Shown: positions 45,008 through 54,658 of the stretch, piece by piece
How the letters are laid out: each line of letters begins with the position of its first letter
How positions within the stretch are numbered: position 1 is the stretch's first letter
NCBI RefSeq assembly: GCF_001942405.1
Contig: NZ_MKKA01000059.1
Coordinates: 118,903 to 182,902, forward strand
Reading direction: 5' to 3'
DNA from: Ornithinimicrobium sp. CNJ-824
GTDB taxonomy: Bacteria > Actinomycetota > Actinomycetes > Actinomycetales > Dermatophilaceae
Length of the DNA: 64,000 bases
Program-made: the position numbers and the translations under genes
Notes under the pieces: model-generated
Told to the model about the DNA's origin: nothing
Seen by the model: the letters and a program-made list of their open reading frames with translations, nothing else
Database searches by the model: none

Positions 45008-45433
45008 TCAGCGCGCGGAGGGCTCGTCGTGGCCCTGCTCATGGGCCCGGTCGGCCTCCTCCTTGGTGGCGAAGGCAGCCTGCGGAGCGTGCTCGGGCGG
45101 GGCGTAGACGGTGTAGAGCACCAGCGGCTCCTCACCGGTGTTGCGGAAGTTGTGCTCCGCTCCGGCCGGGACGGCGCACTGGTCACCGGCCTCGACGGGG
45201 TGGGTGTGGCCCTGCAGGTCCGCGTGCCCGGTCCCGCTGATGAAGGTCAGGATCTGGTCGCCGTGCTCGTGCACCTCGGTGCCGATCTCCTCACCCGGTG
45301 GGATGGTCATGATGACGATCTGGGCGTGCTCACCGGTCCACAGGACCCTGCGGTAGTCGGGGCTCTCCTTGGCGGTGTCGGCGATGGTGAAGTGCTCGAT
45401 GTTCTGACCGAGGGAGAAGTTCTCCTGAGTCAT
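45008..45433 (-). CDS. Cupin-domain protein
   Basis: A 141-residue single-domain cupin: IPPGEEIGTEVHEHGDQILTFISGTGHADL (motif 1, metal ligands His-His-Glu region) and DQCAVPAGAEHNFRNTGEEPLVLYTVYAPPEH (motif 2, His). The C-terminal tail AFATKEEADRAHEQGHDEPSAR matches cupins that end in a charged helix. ATG 45433 has AAAGGAGCACC upstream. The ligand or reaction is unknown; such small cupins accompany metal-ATPase and stress genes in actinobacteria. It lies 97 bases after the metal ATPase stop. Confidence 0.85.
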   Translation of the reverse strand: MTQENFSLGQNIEHFTIADTAKESPDYRRVLWTGEHAQIVIMTIPPGEEIGTEVHEHGDQILTFISGTGHADLQGHTHPVEAGDQCAVPAGAEHNFRNTGEEPLVLYTVYAPPEHAPQAAFATKEEADRAHEQGHDEPSAR

Positions 45434-45530
45434 GGTGCTCCTTTCGTGTCCGTTGCGGACGTTGTGTCGGTATGTGGTGGCTGCGCGGCGCACCGGTGGT
45501 CGGGAGGCCGCCGCGCGGCAACTGGTGGGG

Positions 45531-47498
45531 TCAGGCAGGCTGGACGACCCGGGCCTCGTCGGTGGCGGTCAGGCCGCTGTCGTTGTCCTGCCTGGCGGGC
45601 CGGTCCTCGCGCCGGCGCAACAGCCGCATCGCGTTGACGATGACGACCAGCACGGAGATCTCGTGGACGAGCATCCCGATGGCCATCGTGACGCCGCCGA
45701 AGAGGACACCGAGCATCAGCACGACGACGGTGACCAGCGCGATCGTGATGTTCTGACGCATGTTGTTGACCGTCCGCCTGGCCAGGCCGAGCGCCTCGGG
45801 CAGCTTGAGCAGGTTGTCCTTCATCAGGGCGATGTCGGCCGTCTCGATCGCCACGCCGGTGCCGGCGGCTCCCATGGCCACGCCGATGTCGGCGGTGGCC
45901 AGGGCCGGGGCGTCGTTGACGCCGTCGCCGACCATGGCCACGGTATAGCCCTGCTGGCGGAGCTCGTCGACGGCCTCCAGCTTGTCCTCGGGCAGGAGCC
46001 CGGCGCGCACCTCGTCGATGCCGACCTGCCCGCCGACGGCCCGGGCGACCGGCTCGATGTCACCGGTGAGCATGACGACCTTCTTCACGCCCCTGGCGTG
46101 CAGCCGGCGCACCATCTCCGGAGCGTTCTCGCGGATCTTGTCCGCGACCGCGACCACGCCGATCGCGCGGCCGTCGCAGGCGACCACCATCGGGGTGCGG
46201 CCCTTCGCGGCCAGGTCGGCCACGACCCCGGCGGCCTTGCTCTCGTCCTCGCTGCCCTCGACCTGCTCGGCCTGGAGCAGGGCGAGGTTGCCGACCGCGA
46301 TCCGGTGGCCGTCGAGCGAGGCGATGATGCCCTTGCCGGGCACCGGCTCGGTGTGGGAGGGCAGGCCCAGCACCGGCAGGCCCTTCTCGGCGGCGGCCTC
46401 CAGGATGGGGCGGGCCAGCGGGTGCTCCGAGCCGGCCTCGGCGCGGGCGGCCATGCGCAGCACCTCGTCCTCGTCCATGACCGGGTGGTCCGGACCGAGG
46501 TCGGGGTACAGGGCGATCACGTCGGTCAGCCGCGGTCGGCCCTGCGTGAGGGTGCCGGTCTTGTCCAGCGCGACGGCATCGATCTTGGCGGAGGTCTCCA
46601 GGAACTCGCCGCCCTTGATCAGGATGCCGTCCTTGGCGCCGCGGCCGATGCCGGCCACGATCGAGACCGGGATCGAGATGACCAGGGCGCCGGGGCAGGC
46701 GATGACCAGCAGGGTCAGGGCCAGGACCACGTCCTGGGTGACCAGACCGAGCACGACCGCCAGCACGATGATGGCCGGGGTGTACCAGGCGGAGAAGCGG
46801 TCCATGAACTTCTGCGTCTTCGCCTTGGCGTCCTGAGCCTCCTCGACCCGGTGGATGATCCGGGCCAGGGTGGTGTCGGCGCCGACCCCGGTCGCCTTGA
46901 CCTGCAGGAAGCCGCCGGTGGAGATGGTGCCGGCGAACACCTGGTCGCCTGTCATCTTCTCGACCGGGATGGACTCTCCGGTGATCGAGGCCTCGTCGAG
47001 CGCGCCGGTGCCGCCGGTGACCTTGCCGTCGACCGGGACCTTGGCGCCGTTCTTGACCAGGACGGTCTCGCCCAGGGCGACCTCGTGGGCCGGGACCTCG
47101 ACCTGCTCGCCGTCGCGCAGCACGATCGCCACGTCGGGGGCCACCGCGACCAGCTCGGCCAGCGCCGACCGCGTCCTGTTCAGGGTGGCGTCCTCCAGGG
47201 CGTGGCCGATGGCGAACAGGAAGGTCACCGCGGCGGCCTCCCAGTAGTTGCCGATGATGACCGCGCCGATGGCGGCGACCGAGACCAGCAGGTCGATGCC
47301 GATGACCTTGGCGGTCAGCGCGTTCCAGGCCTTGATGACGACGGGGGTGCCGGCGATGACCGCGGCAGCGACCATCAGGATGTCGCCCCACAGCTGGTTC
47401 TCCCAGATCCGGCTCGATGCGAACGAGGCCAGGATCAGCAGACCCGAGACCACCGGGACGGCCCAGCGGCGATACAGCCAGCCTTGGACCTTGTTCAT
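45531..47498 (-). CDS. P1B-type metal ATPase with CPG motif
   Basis: A 655-residue heavy-metal ATPase with all core motifs: TGES, DKTGTLTQGRP, SEHPLARPI (HP), GDGVNDAPAL. The membrane metal motif is CPG (LLVIACPGALVISIPVSIVAGIGRGAKDGILIKGG) instead of CPC, an uncommon variant. The last helices have MLVHEISVLVVIVNAMRLL. No HMA domain is fused; instead a separate HMA protein is encoded 118 bases upstream, which could deliver the ion. ATG 47498. A C-terminal charged tail ends with ATDEARVVQPA. The substrate may be Zn, Cd or Cu; the sequence does not decide. Confidence 0.9.
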   Translation of the reverse strand: MNKVQGWLYRRWAVPVVSGLLILASFASSRIWENQLWGDILMVAAAVIAGTPVVIKAWNALTAKVIGIDLLVSVAAIGAVIIGNYWEAAAVTFLFAIGHALEDATLNRTRSALAELVAVAPDVAIVLRDGEQVEVPAHEVALGETVLVKNGAKVPVDGKVTGGTGALDEASITGESIPVEKMTGDQVFAGTISTGGFLQVKATGVGADTTLARIIHRVEEAQDAKAKTQKFMDRFSAWYTPAIIVLAVVLGLVTQDVVLALTLLVIACPGALVISIPVSIVAGIGRGAKDGILIKGGEFLETSAKIDAVALDKTGTLTQGRPRLTDVIALYPDLGPDHPVMDEDEVLRMAARAEAGSEHPLARPILEAAAEKGLPVLGLPSHTEPVPGKGIIASLDGHRIAVGNLALLQAEQVEGSEDESKAAGVVADLAAKGRTPMVVACDGRAIGVVAVADKIRENAPEMVRRLHARGVKKVVMLTGDIEPVARAVGGQVGIDEVRAGLLPEDKLEAVDELRQQGYTVAMVGDGVNDAPALATADIGVAMGAAGTGVAIETADIALMKDNLLKLPEALGLARRTVNNMRQNITIALVTVVVLMLGVLFGGVTMAIGMLVHEISVLVVIVNAMRLLRRREDRPARQDNDSGLTATDEARVVQPA

Positions 47499-47616
47499 GC
47501 GTCTTTCCTCTCGAAGAACATATGGTGGGGGTGTGCCGCTCCCCGCGATCCGGGCCCACCCACAGGTAGGGGCGAACCGGGGATCACGCGATGGGGCCGG
47601 CTGCTCGGGGCGACCT

Positions 47617-47856
47617 CTAGAAGGCGGCGGGCTTGGCGGTGTAGCCGGCCTTGGCGACCGCGGCGACCAGGTCGTCGGTGCTGGCCTTGGCCGGGTCGTG
47701 CACGACCTCGATCCGGGCCGAGGCGAAATGGACCTTCACCGACTCCACGCCCTTGATGCGGCCGACCTGCCTCTCGATCTTGGCCACGCAGGAGGGGCAG
47801 GAAAAGCCCTCGGCCCGCAGGATGGTCTTGGTGGTGGTCGTGGTGGCGCTCATCAT
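47617..47856 (-). CDS. HMA-domain metallochaperone (CopZ-like)
   Basis: A 79-residue protein with one heavy-metal-associated fold: KTILRAEGFSCPSCVAKIERQVGRIKGVESVKVHFASARIEVVHDPAKASTDDLVAAVAKAGY. CPSC in GFSCPSC is the metal-binding CxxC. ATG 47856 (or 47853) follows GGAAGGAAA. It precedes the CPG ATPase on the same strand and probably hands metal to it, since that ATPase has no HMA domain of its own. Confidence 0.92.
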   Translation of the reverse strand: MMSATTTTTKTILRAEGFSCPSCVAKIERQVGRIKGVESVKVHFASARIEVVHDPAKASTDDLVAAVAKAGYTAKPAAF

Positions 47857-48369
47857 GGTTTCCTTCCGCTTGTTCTCGGGCCCCTTTCCGGGGGTGTTGA
47901 CTTCACGGTACGCAGAACCCGGCCCGCGTTCCTTGACCTGGATCAAGTGGCCGCAGGAGCAAACACCCGGCACCACCACTGGGTCTAAGAGAGTGGGGCG
48001 CGCCGCCGCGCGCGGTGTAGGTTCCCGCGATGAGCCGCCCCGGGATGTCCGGAGACTCGGTTGTGTGTCTCACCCAGCCTGGGCGAGGGGGGTTCTGTGA
48101 GCGTAGTGGATCTGCTCGACGACGGCCGGGGTGAGGTCCTCGAGGGACTCGTGCGGCCGCTGGGTGTTGAAGAAGTCGACCCACTCGAAGGTGGCGACCT
48201 CGACGTGGTTCACGTCCCGCCACGGACCGTGACGGTTGATCTGCTCGGTCTTGAACGAGCCGATCGTGCTCTCGGCCAGGGCGTTGTCGTACGCGTCCCC
48301 GACGGACCCCACCGAGGCGTCCACGCCGGCCTCGAGCAGCCGGGTCGTGAACGCGATCGACGTATATTG

Positions 48370-49814
48370 GGCGGGTTCAACCGGTGGTTGCAACACCTGG
48401 TGGTTGGAGGGAGTCTAGCTGTTCCTCCAGGACCTCAGCTGGGGTCTTCCAGCCGAGGGTCTTGCGGGGGCGGTTGTTGATCGCGAGGGCGACGGATCGC
48501 AGGTCCTCGGCGGACCACCGGGACAGGTCTGTGCCCTTGGGGAAGTACTGGCGGAGCAGCCCGTTCGTGTTCTCGTTCGTGGGTCGCTGCCAGGGTGAGT
48601 GCGGATCGGCGAAGAACACCTTCGTCCCGGTCTCGAGGGTGAACTGGGCGTGCCCGGAGAGTTCCTTGCCACGGTCCCAGGTGAGGGTCTTGCGCAGCTG
48701 GACGGGCAGCGTGGTCATCGAGATCGTCAGGGCCGCGTTCATCGCGACGGCGCCGTAACCGCCGAGCGAGGGGCCGTTCTTCACCGGTGGGTTCTCGCCC
48801 CAGCCTTCCAACCGGGGCAGATGCACCAGGAGCGTGGAGCGGCTGCTGCGCTCGACGAGCGTGCCGATCGCAGACCTGTCCGTGCCGATGATCAGGTCGC
48901 CTTCCCAGTGCCCTGGTACCGCCCGGTCGGCGGCCTCGGCGGGGCGCTGGGAGAGGACGACATCGCCGGTGACATGGCCTTGGGGCTTGTTCCGTGAGCG
49001 TGCCCGCGGCTCCCGCAGCGCGCGGCCGGTGCGCAGGCAGGCGACCAGCTCACGCTTCAGGGCGCCGCGGCCCTGGATGTAGAGCGACTGGTAGATCGCC
49101 TCGTGGCTGATGCGCATGGACTCATCCTCGGGGAAGTCCACCCGCAGCCGGTTGCTGATCTGCTCCGGGCTCCACGCCGTGGCCCAGGGTCGATCCGCGC
49201 GATGGGGCTTGTTCCGGCCGGCCCACGCGGTGCGCGGTCCCGCCAGGACAGTGCCGTCCGGGCGCACGAGCTGACCGGCGAGCCGTGCCTGCACGTATGC
49301 CCGAAGCTGCGGGTTGCTCACCAGCTTCGCTTTCTTCGGGCGCTTGGCCGCGAGTTCGGCCTTCCACTGCGCGGTCGAGGCCCGGTACCCCGGGTTCGTG
49401 GACCGCGTGGCCGCGTTGCGTCGCAGCTCGCGAGAGATCGTCGAGGCATCACGCCCGATCCGGCGGCCGATCTCTCGTGGGCCGTGGCCCTGGGCGCGCA
49501 GGATCGCGATCTCCTCCCGTTCGGTGAACGACAGATACCGGCCCGTCGGCTCGGCCAGACTCATCGGCGGCATGCCGCCACCCTGACGGAACCAGCGGCC
49601 CCCGATGACCTCGGACACGCCGACGGCCTCCGCGGCCTGGACCGTCCGTAACCCCTCGGCGATCCGTCCCCAGAACTCGCGCTCAACCCGCCGCGGGAAA
49701 CCCCACCGGCCGGGCGAGCGCATCTTCGGACGCTGCGCACGATCCGCGGCCTGCTGCCTTCTCGTCATCGAGCACCTCCATGTCGAGGTGTTGCGACGAC
49801 CGGTTGATTTCGCC
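48370..49814 (-). mobile_element. IS30-family insertion sequence, 1445 bp
   Basis: The ends are GGCGGGTTCAACCGG (48370-48384) and the reverse complement of GGCGAAATCAACCGG (ending 49814), imperfect inverted repeats that continue into CAACACCT on both sides. The target duplication is TTG (48367-48369 and 49815-49817), of the length usual for IS30. The element interrupts IS3 orfB between a Gln and a Tyr codon. Confidence 0.9.
48377..49768 (-). CDS. IS30-family transposase
   Basis: A 463-residue transposase. Residues about 80-130 form the helix-turn-helix YLSFTEREEIAILRAQGHGPREIGRRIGRDASTISRELRRN typical of IS30. The DDE domain shows GHWEGDLIIGTDRSAIGTLVERSSR (Asp), KTLTWDRGKELSGHAQF (Asp) and RPTNENTNGLLRQYFPKGTD (Glu). 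The stop codon lies within the left inverted repeat. The frame is intact, so the element may be active and is the youngest insertion in this cluster. Confidence 0.95.
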   Translation of the reverse strand: MTRRQQAADRAQRPKMRSPGRWGFPRRVEREFWGRIAEGLRTVQAAEAVGVSEVIGGRWFRQGGGMPPMSLAEPTGRYLSFTEREEIAILRAQGHGPREIGRRIGRDASTISRELRRNAATRSTNPGYRASTAQWKAELAAKRPKKAKLVSNPQLRAYVQARLAGQLVRPDGTVLAGPRTAWAGRNKPHRADRPWATAWSPEQISNRLRVDFPEDESMRISHEAIYQSLYIQGRGALKRELVACLRTGRALREPRARSRNKPQGHVTGDVVLSQRPAEAADRAVPGHWEGDLIIGTDRSAIGTLVERSSRSTLLVHLPRLEGWGENPPVKNGPSLGGYGAVAMNAALTISMTTLPVQLRKTLTWDRGKELSGHAQFTLETGTKVFFADPHSPWQRPTNENTNGLLRQYFPKGTDLSRWSAEDLRSVALAINNRPRKTLGWKTPAEVLEEQLDSLQPPGVATTG

Positions 49815-50573
49815 TTGTGAGCCCGCGTCCGAGTGCGCCACGAGCCCGGTCAGGTCGGTGATGCCCTCCTGGGCGCGGGTGAACATTGCGTGCTCCAGAG
49901 CGTCCAGGACCAGCGATGTGGTCATCGACGTGGCCGCCCGCCAACCGATCACGCGGCGGGAGAACGCGTCGATCACGAATGCGACGTAGACCATACCCAG
50001 CCAGGTCGGCACGTACGTAAAATCCGCGACCCAGAGCCGGTTCGGTGCGACCGGGTCGAAGTCGCGGTTGACCAGGTCCGCCGCTCGCTGCGCCTGCTTG
50101 TCCGGGATCGTCGTCCGCGGCTTCCTGCCGTACTGGGCGCCTTCCCAGCCGTTGGCCCGGTAGAGCCGCTCGATGGTGCACCGTGCCACGTCGTGGCCCT
50201 TGCCACGCAGCCGCAGCCACATCTTGCGACTACCGAGGCCGGCGACCAGCTTCGAGGAGGCCCGCTCGGCCCGGATGAGCTCGGTGACCTGCTCATCGCG
50301 CAGCGCCCGTGCCGAGGGTCGACGGTTAACCCACTCGTAGTAGGTGGAGGGACTGATCGGGATGCCGTGCTTGGTCAGCACGGCGCACAAGGGCTCGACG
50401 CCCCACCGCAGGCCATCGCCCACCCGGTGGTCCTTGTGCTCGGTGATGAAGGCGATCACCTGCGCCCGGGCCGGTCGAGCTCGGCCCCGAAGAAAGCCGC
50501 TGCGGCCTTCAATATCTCGTTCGCGCGCCGCAGCTCGGACGGTTGCTCGCTACCGCCGGTCCTGGGTTCATGC

Positions 50574-52562
50574 TCATTCGTCGAACACCTCGAACGCCTC
50601 CTGGTCAGGATGCTCGGCGTAGTACCGCTCGAACACGTCCACATCATCGGCCACCTGTGCACCGGTACGGCGACGCTCAAGATGGGCCAGCAGGTCAACC
50701 ACACCGGGCGTGGAAGCGGCCTCCGACCTCGCGGCACCCTCGCCGGGCTCCTGAGAGGGTTGGGTCGCCAGGCGGCGGGCCAGGTTTTTTTCCCGGCGGC
50801 CGGTCACAGCGCCCTTGCTGTACCGCGCCAGCAGATCCGCCAGCGCGGCGCCGGGATCGACGTGCCGGTCGGTGTCCCGGCTCAGGCGCCGGGTGTAGTC
50901 GGCGGCCTCGGCGCTGAACGGGGCATCCAGGCCAGCAGCGTGTTCCCAGGTCAAGTCGTGCCAGGTCTGCGTGTCGGGGTCGCGGAAGTACACGGTGCGG
51001 ATGTCGTCGTGGTCGACCATGATCGGCCATCGGCCCGGGTGGGCGCCGCCGTAGGTTGACTTGGTGCCGCGGTGCAGGTTCAGGCCCGGCCCGTCGTAGC
51101 GGCGTCCGTCGATCTCCACGCCATAGTGCTGAATCGTGCGCCAGGCGACGTCGAGGAACTCCATGCGCAGATCCTGGCTAGCCGGAAGCCGCAACACACC
51201 CGCGACGGCCATGCCACGAGCGAACATCTCTACCGGGGAGAGGTCGACTCCTGGTAGCCGCGGGTCGCACAGGCCCCGATGAGGGGTGTGGTGATAGATC
51301 CCGAGCCACTCGCGGATGATCGCCTCCAGTTCCGCAACGTAGTAGAACGCCCCGGCCTCCACGTCCTTGCCACGTGAGTAGACATCAGGGCCCTTGTAGG
51401 CGGGTAGATGCTCCAGGAGTTGCTGTCGCAGCGTCCGGAAGAATCGTTCCATGGTGGGCTTGTCCGTCGGCTTGTGCGGGATCGCGGGCTGGATGTTGAT
51501 CCCCAGGCGGTGACACACGGTCTTGGTGTGCCCGGACAGGTAGACCTTGCCGTGGTCGACCACGATCGTGTCCGGCAGGCACCCGTGGTCATCGTGATCA
51601 GCTGGTCCGGGACGCGACGTACGGTGCCGGCACCTCGCCCTCACGTCCGGTCCCCACTGCTGCGGGGTGACCACCTGGAACAGCACCGATGCCACGTCCT
51701 GCGCCTTGGTCGACACAGCCCTCAAGGCCAGGCCGAGGACGCACCGGGAGTACAGGTCCTTCGCGATCGTCAGCTCGGTGTTGACCCACCGACCGGTCAC
51801 CGGCTCCATCGCGAACACGTCCAGGCGAGTCGTGTCCAGCACGACGTACTGGCCGGGCCGGTCAGCCCGCAACCTGCCCAGCACGCCCTGCGGCCGTTCG
51901 GCCACCGACCTACGTTGCTTGGCGGCCCCGAACGTGTAATGGCCCTTGTCGAGCTCTCGAAGTCGGCGGTAGGCCACTGCCTGGGATGGAACTGCTGCCC
52001 CAGGGTGATCCTAAAGGTAGAGCGCGTTCGTCTTGAGCAGCACCGACTTCATCGTGGGGTTGGAGAGATCCTTGAACGAATCGAGCACCTGCAGGCACGC
52101 CTGGTCCCATTCCTGGGCGACCGATCGACGGGAAGTCTGGAGCAGGCGTGCGTCAACCAGACCGACAAGGCCTCGGTCCGCGTAGCGGGCGGCCCGCCGC
52201 CGTGCTGTACGCGCAGAGATCCTCAGCTGCTCACCCGCCCGTTGGTACCTCTCCTCAAGCGGGACCTCGATAATCCCGAGAACGAGGTCGTCGAAGACTT
52301 GCGCCTCGGCCTCGACCGCCCGGCGCTGGGCGGCACTCAGGGCGGAGAGAACGACAGCATCGAGTTCCGTCTGTGACTGACCCTCGTCGACCTGGTCATC
52401 CAGTGGCTGCGCGAGGCCGACGAGTGACGGTGCGTGGACCTTCCTGAGACTGTCGCCAGAGCGCAGCAGCACGGTGGCGCCGTCGTGCTCGACCACGGTC
52501 CAGGCGCTTCCCTGGAACCAGAGTCGGGCACCGATTGACACGTCCAGGCTGTCGGTACTCAC
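50574..52562 (-). pseudogene. tnsB: TnsB-like DDE transposase, interrupted
   Basis: A Mu/TnsB-type transposase of about 660 residues. The N-terminal DNA-binding region (52562-52014) has RISARTARRRAARYADRGLVGLVDAR. An in-frame TAG at 52011-52013 then interrupts it, and the same frame resumes DHPGAAVPSQAVAYRRLRELDKGHYTF. The catalytic core shows QYVVLDTTRLDVFAM (Asp), TIVVDHGKVYLSGH (Asp) and KPTMERFFRTLRQQLLEHLP (Glu), followed by a Mu transposase C-terminal domain. A scrambled stretch near 51590-51650 suggests two compensating shifts. GTG 52562 overlaps the tnsA stop. The next gene (ATGAACCCAGG, a tnsC start) is lost after a few codons to the IS3 element. Confidence 0.85.
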
Positions 52563-53296
52563 ACCGGCACCTCCGCTGGGGAGGTCAGCAGCGTCTCAGC
52601 GCCCAGAGGTTGTTGCAGGTTGGCCCAGGCCTCGCCACGCCACAGGCACCCCAGGACGGCCACGCGCCATGAGGCGTCGTCGCACATCGACGGCTTGCGG
52701 GCGACGGCCTCACTCAGGGTGACGTCCCCTGGGGCAAGAACCGCCCGTGCCTGGTCGAGGACGACGGCGGGTAGTCGCTCGGGGCGACGGCCGACAGCCA
52801 GGGTCTTGATGTTGCGCAGCACGACTGGATCTCCGCCGGAGAAGACCTCGTAGCCCCAGCCCTTGTCCCGACACAACCCGCGTGTCCAGTCGAACTGGGC
52901 CCGCACCGCGGACTTGTCCAGGAACTCTGCCGGTTTCACGTCGACCAAGGTGACCGTCCGGTCGACATGGACCAGGAGGACATCTGGCACGTGCGAAGGC
53001 TGGGGGCCGGTGCCGCTGCCGGTGATCTGGAACGGTTGGGTCGCGAGGGCCACGACGGTCAGGTCGAAGTCCGCCAACCACAGCCGGTCCAGCTCGAGCA
53101 GACTCTCGTAGACCAGGGTCCTCTGGTTCGTTGCCGACCAGAACAGCCCCGGGTAGTTGCCCTGTCCCCGGTAGGACGGCGGGATGCGGACCGGAAGACC
53201 CTCGACGATCAGCTCGGCGCGCGCCTCCCGCCACGTCGTCGTGACCTCGTCACCGGCGCCGTTGCAGTACCGCAAGGCGACCTCGCGCACGCGCAC
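52559..53296 (-). CDS. tnsA: TnsA-like endonuclease
   Basis: A 245-residue protein with a PD-(D/E)xK nuclease core: YESLLELDRLWLADFDLTVVALATQPF supplies the Glu, and HVPDVLLVHVDRTVTLVDVKPAEF supplies Asp and Lys in the order expected for Tn7 TnsA. TnsA cuts the 5' ends of the element so that, with TnsB, it moves by cut-and-paste. The start is GTG 53296. The stop overlaps the tnsB GTG. It is the outermost gene, with transposon end C beginning about 80 bases upstream, the arrangement of Tn7-like elements. The gene appears intact. Confidence 0.85.
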   Translation of the reverse strand: MRVREVALRYCNGAGDEVTTTWREARAELIVEGLPVRIPPSYRGQGNYPGLFWSATNQRTLVYESLLELDRLWLADFDLTVVALATQPFQITGSGTGPQPSHVPDVLLVHVDRTVTLVDVKPAEFLDKSAVRAQFDWTRGLCRDKGWGYEVFSGGDPVVLRNIKTLAVGRRPERLPAVVLDQARAVLAPGDVTLSEAVARKPSMCDDASWRVAVLGCLWRGEAWANLQQPLGAETLLTSPAEVPV

Positions 53297-53376
53297 ACTG
53301 CCATCGTGCCCGCCTGACAGATGGGCGAGAAATCTGACACGCGACTGACAACAAAGTGAGAAATGGCCAACTTGGC

Positions 53377-53518
53377 TGAGAACCTACAATGCCTGTAGGT
53401 TCTCGGCCGATCTGTCGGGGAAGCAGGTGCGTGGCCTGCGGACCGACATGTTGATGAGACGTCGTCGGTCTCGCTAACTTGTCGGAATCCTCAACCACTC
53501 ACTAACTTGTCGGATTCT
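53377..53518 (+). repeat. Tn7-like transposon end, copy C
   Basis: It starts with an 11-bp inverted repeat GAGAACCTACA / TGTAGGTTCTC (53377-53387 and 53393-53403), then CTGTCGGGGAAGCAG, the site GACATGTTGATGAGACG (53444-53460) facing an inverted partner, and the terminus TAACTTGTCGGAATCCTCA (53474-53492). A partial extra site CTAACTTGTCGGATTCTC follows. It lies immediately outside tnsA. The last 19 bases are identical to copy D. Confidence 0.8.
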
Positions 53519-53551
53519 CTGGCCGAGGATGCTGGCGCCGTGTCAGCGCCG

Positions 53552-54658
53552 TCAAGGTGTGCGGAGGACGCGGACGGGGTCGCGGGTGGCGGCGTAGAGG
53601 GCGGGCGGGATCGCGGCGGCGGCGGCGGCCAGGAGGGCGAGGGCGGCGGTGCCGGTGGTGAACTGCCACGGGGGTATGGCACCGGCGCCGAGGCGGGTGG
53701 TGGCCCACAGACCAAGGGCTACGCCGAGGGCGGTGCCGAGCAGGGCCGGTGCGAGGGTGCGGAGCACGACGAGGGTCACGATCGCGGCGCGGGTGGCGCC
53801 GAGGGCGCGGCGGCGGCCGAGGTCCTTGCGGCGCACGAGTACGTCGGCGAGGGTGACGATCGCGACGAGTAGTGCGCCGCCGCCGAGGACGCCGAGGAGC
53901 ATGGTTCGGCCGAAGGTGGCCAGGTCGCCGGTGACCTGTTCCTGCAGCTGGGCAAGTGACACTGGTGAGGTCACGGTCACCGCGTCCGGGGCGGGCGGGT
54001 CGATCAGCCGCAGCACCTGTCCTTGGGCGGTCTGCGCGACGTCCGCGGAGGTGAGGACGACGTGGACCGAGTCCAGCGACCTGTCCTCAGGGGCGACGTA
54101 AAGCACGCCGGAGGCGTAGTCGGTGAACGGCTCCCGCGGGGTGAACGACCCGACGACGGACCAGTCGTCCACCACGGTGGTGGAGGCCTGCGCGACCCAC
54201 CCGACCGGGTCGTCGAGCCCGAGCCGGGCCATGGCCTTGTCGGTGACGAGGGCCTCGCCCGGGCCGGGCCACCGGCCGGAGGTCAGGGTCGCGACCGCGG
54301 CCAGGTCGCCGTGCACGCCCCAGGCGGGGACGCGGGTGCCGCCCTGCCCGACGACGCCGTTGACGACGTCGATCGGGATGAGCGTGCCCACCGCCCGCTC
54401 GGTGGTCGACAGCCCGGCGGCCTGGTCCACGATCGTGGGGGAGATCAGGTCGTCCCCGCGGGCGTCGGAGACGACCAGCACCCGTGACCCGGCCGAGTCC
54501 AACCGGGCCAGCAGCTGCTCCTCGGCGGCCGCGGTCCGGCCCACGGTCGCCAGCGTGGCCGCGCACATCGTCGCGACCAGGAACGTCACCAGCGCCGACG
54601 GGACCTTGGCGGCCCACGTCGTGGCCAGGGCCTCGCGCAGCATCAGCCAGGCCCTCAA
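53552..54658 (-). CDS. FtsX/MacB-type ABC permease
   Basis: A 368-residue ABC exporter subunit with MacB topology: one N-terminal helix (SALVTFLVATMCAATLATVG), a large extracytoplasmic domain (about residues 45-245), then three C-terminal helices (TMLLGVLGGGALLVAIVTLADVLV, AAIVTLVVLRTLAPALLGTALGVALGLW, TGTAALALLAAAAAAIPPALYAA). The characteristic loop VRRKDLGRRRALGATRAAIV follows the second helix. TTG 54658 overlaps the ATPase stop; ATG 54643 is an alternative. It is the last gene of the operon that runs peptide, lipoprotein, adaptor, ATPase, permease. Confidence 0.88.
   Translation of the reverse strand: MRAWLMLREALATTWAAKVPSALVTFLVATMCAATLATVGRTAAAEEQLLARLDSAGSRVLVVSDARGDDLISPTIVDQAAGLSTTERAVGTLIPIDVVNGVVGQGGTRVPAWGVHGDLAAVATLTSGRWPGPGEALVTDKAMARLGLDDPVGWVAQASTTVVDDWSVVGSFTPREPFTDYASGVLYVAPEDRSLDSVHVVLTSADVAQTAQGQVLRLIDPPAPDAVTVTSPVSLAQLQEQVTGDLATFGRTMLLGVLGGGALLVAIVTLADVLVRRKDLGRRRALGATRAAIVTLVVLRTLAPALLGTALGVALGLWATTRLGAGAIPPWQFTTGTAALALLAAAAAAIPPALYAATRDPVRVLRTP

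Larger units (their letters stand above)
48070..50459 (-). pseudogene. IS3 orfB transposase split by IS30
   Basis: The upstream part (50459 down to 49815) reads HRVGDGLRWGVEPLCAVLTKHGIPISPSTYYEW, NRLWVADFTYVPTWLGMVYVAFVIDAFSRRVIGW (first catalytic Asp in VADFTY) and LVAHSDAGSQ (second Asp). The downstream part (48369 to 48070) resumes YTSIAFTTRLLEAGVDASVGSVGDAYDNALAESTIGSFKTE (catalytic Glu) to a stop. Removing 48370-49814 plus one TTG copy restores a continuous rve-type DDE transposase, so before the insertion orfB was intact. Confidence 0.88.
48046..50558 (-). mobile_element. IS3-family element, 5'-truncated and interrupted by IS30
   Basis: The left boundary is taken at TGTCCGGAGACTC (48046-48058), a typical IS3-type terminus, just beyond the orfB stop. 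orfB is split by the IS30 copy at 48370-49814. At the other end only the last ~27 residues of orfA remain (PSELRRANEILKAAAAFFGAELDRPGR, to 50456) and these are fused to the start of a gene downstream of tnsB, so the 5' terminus was deleted. Confidence 0.75.
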
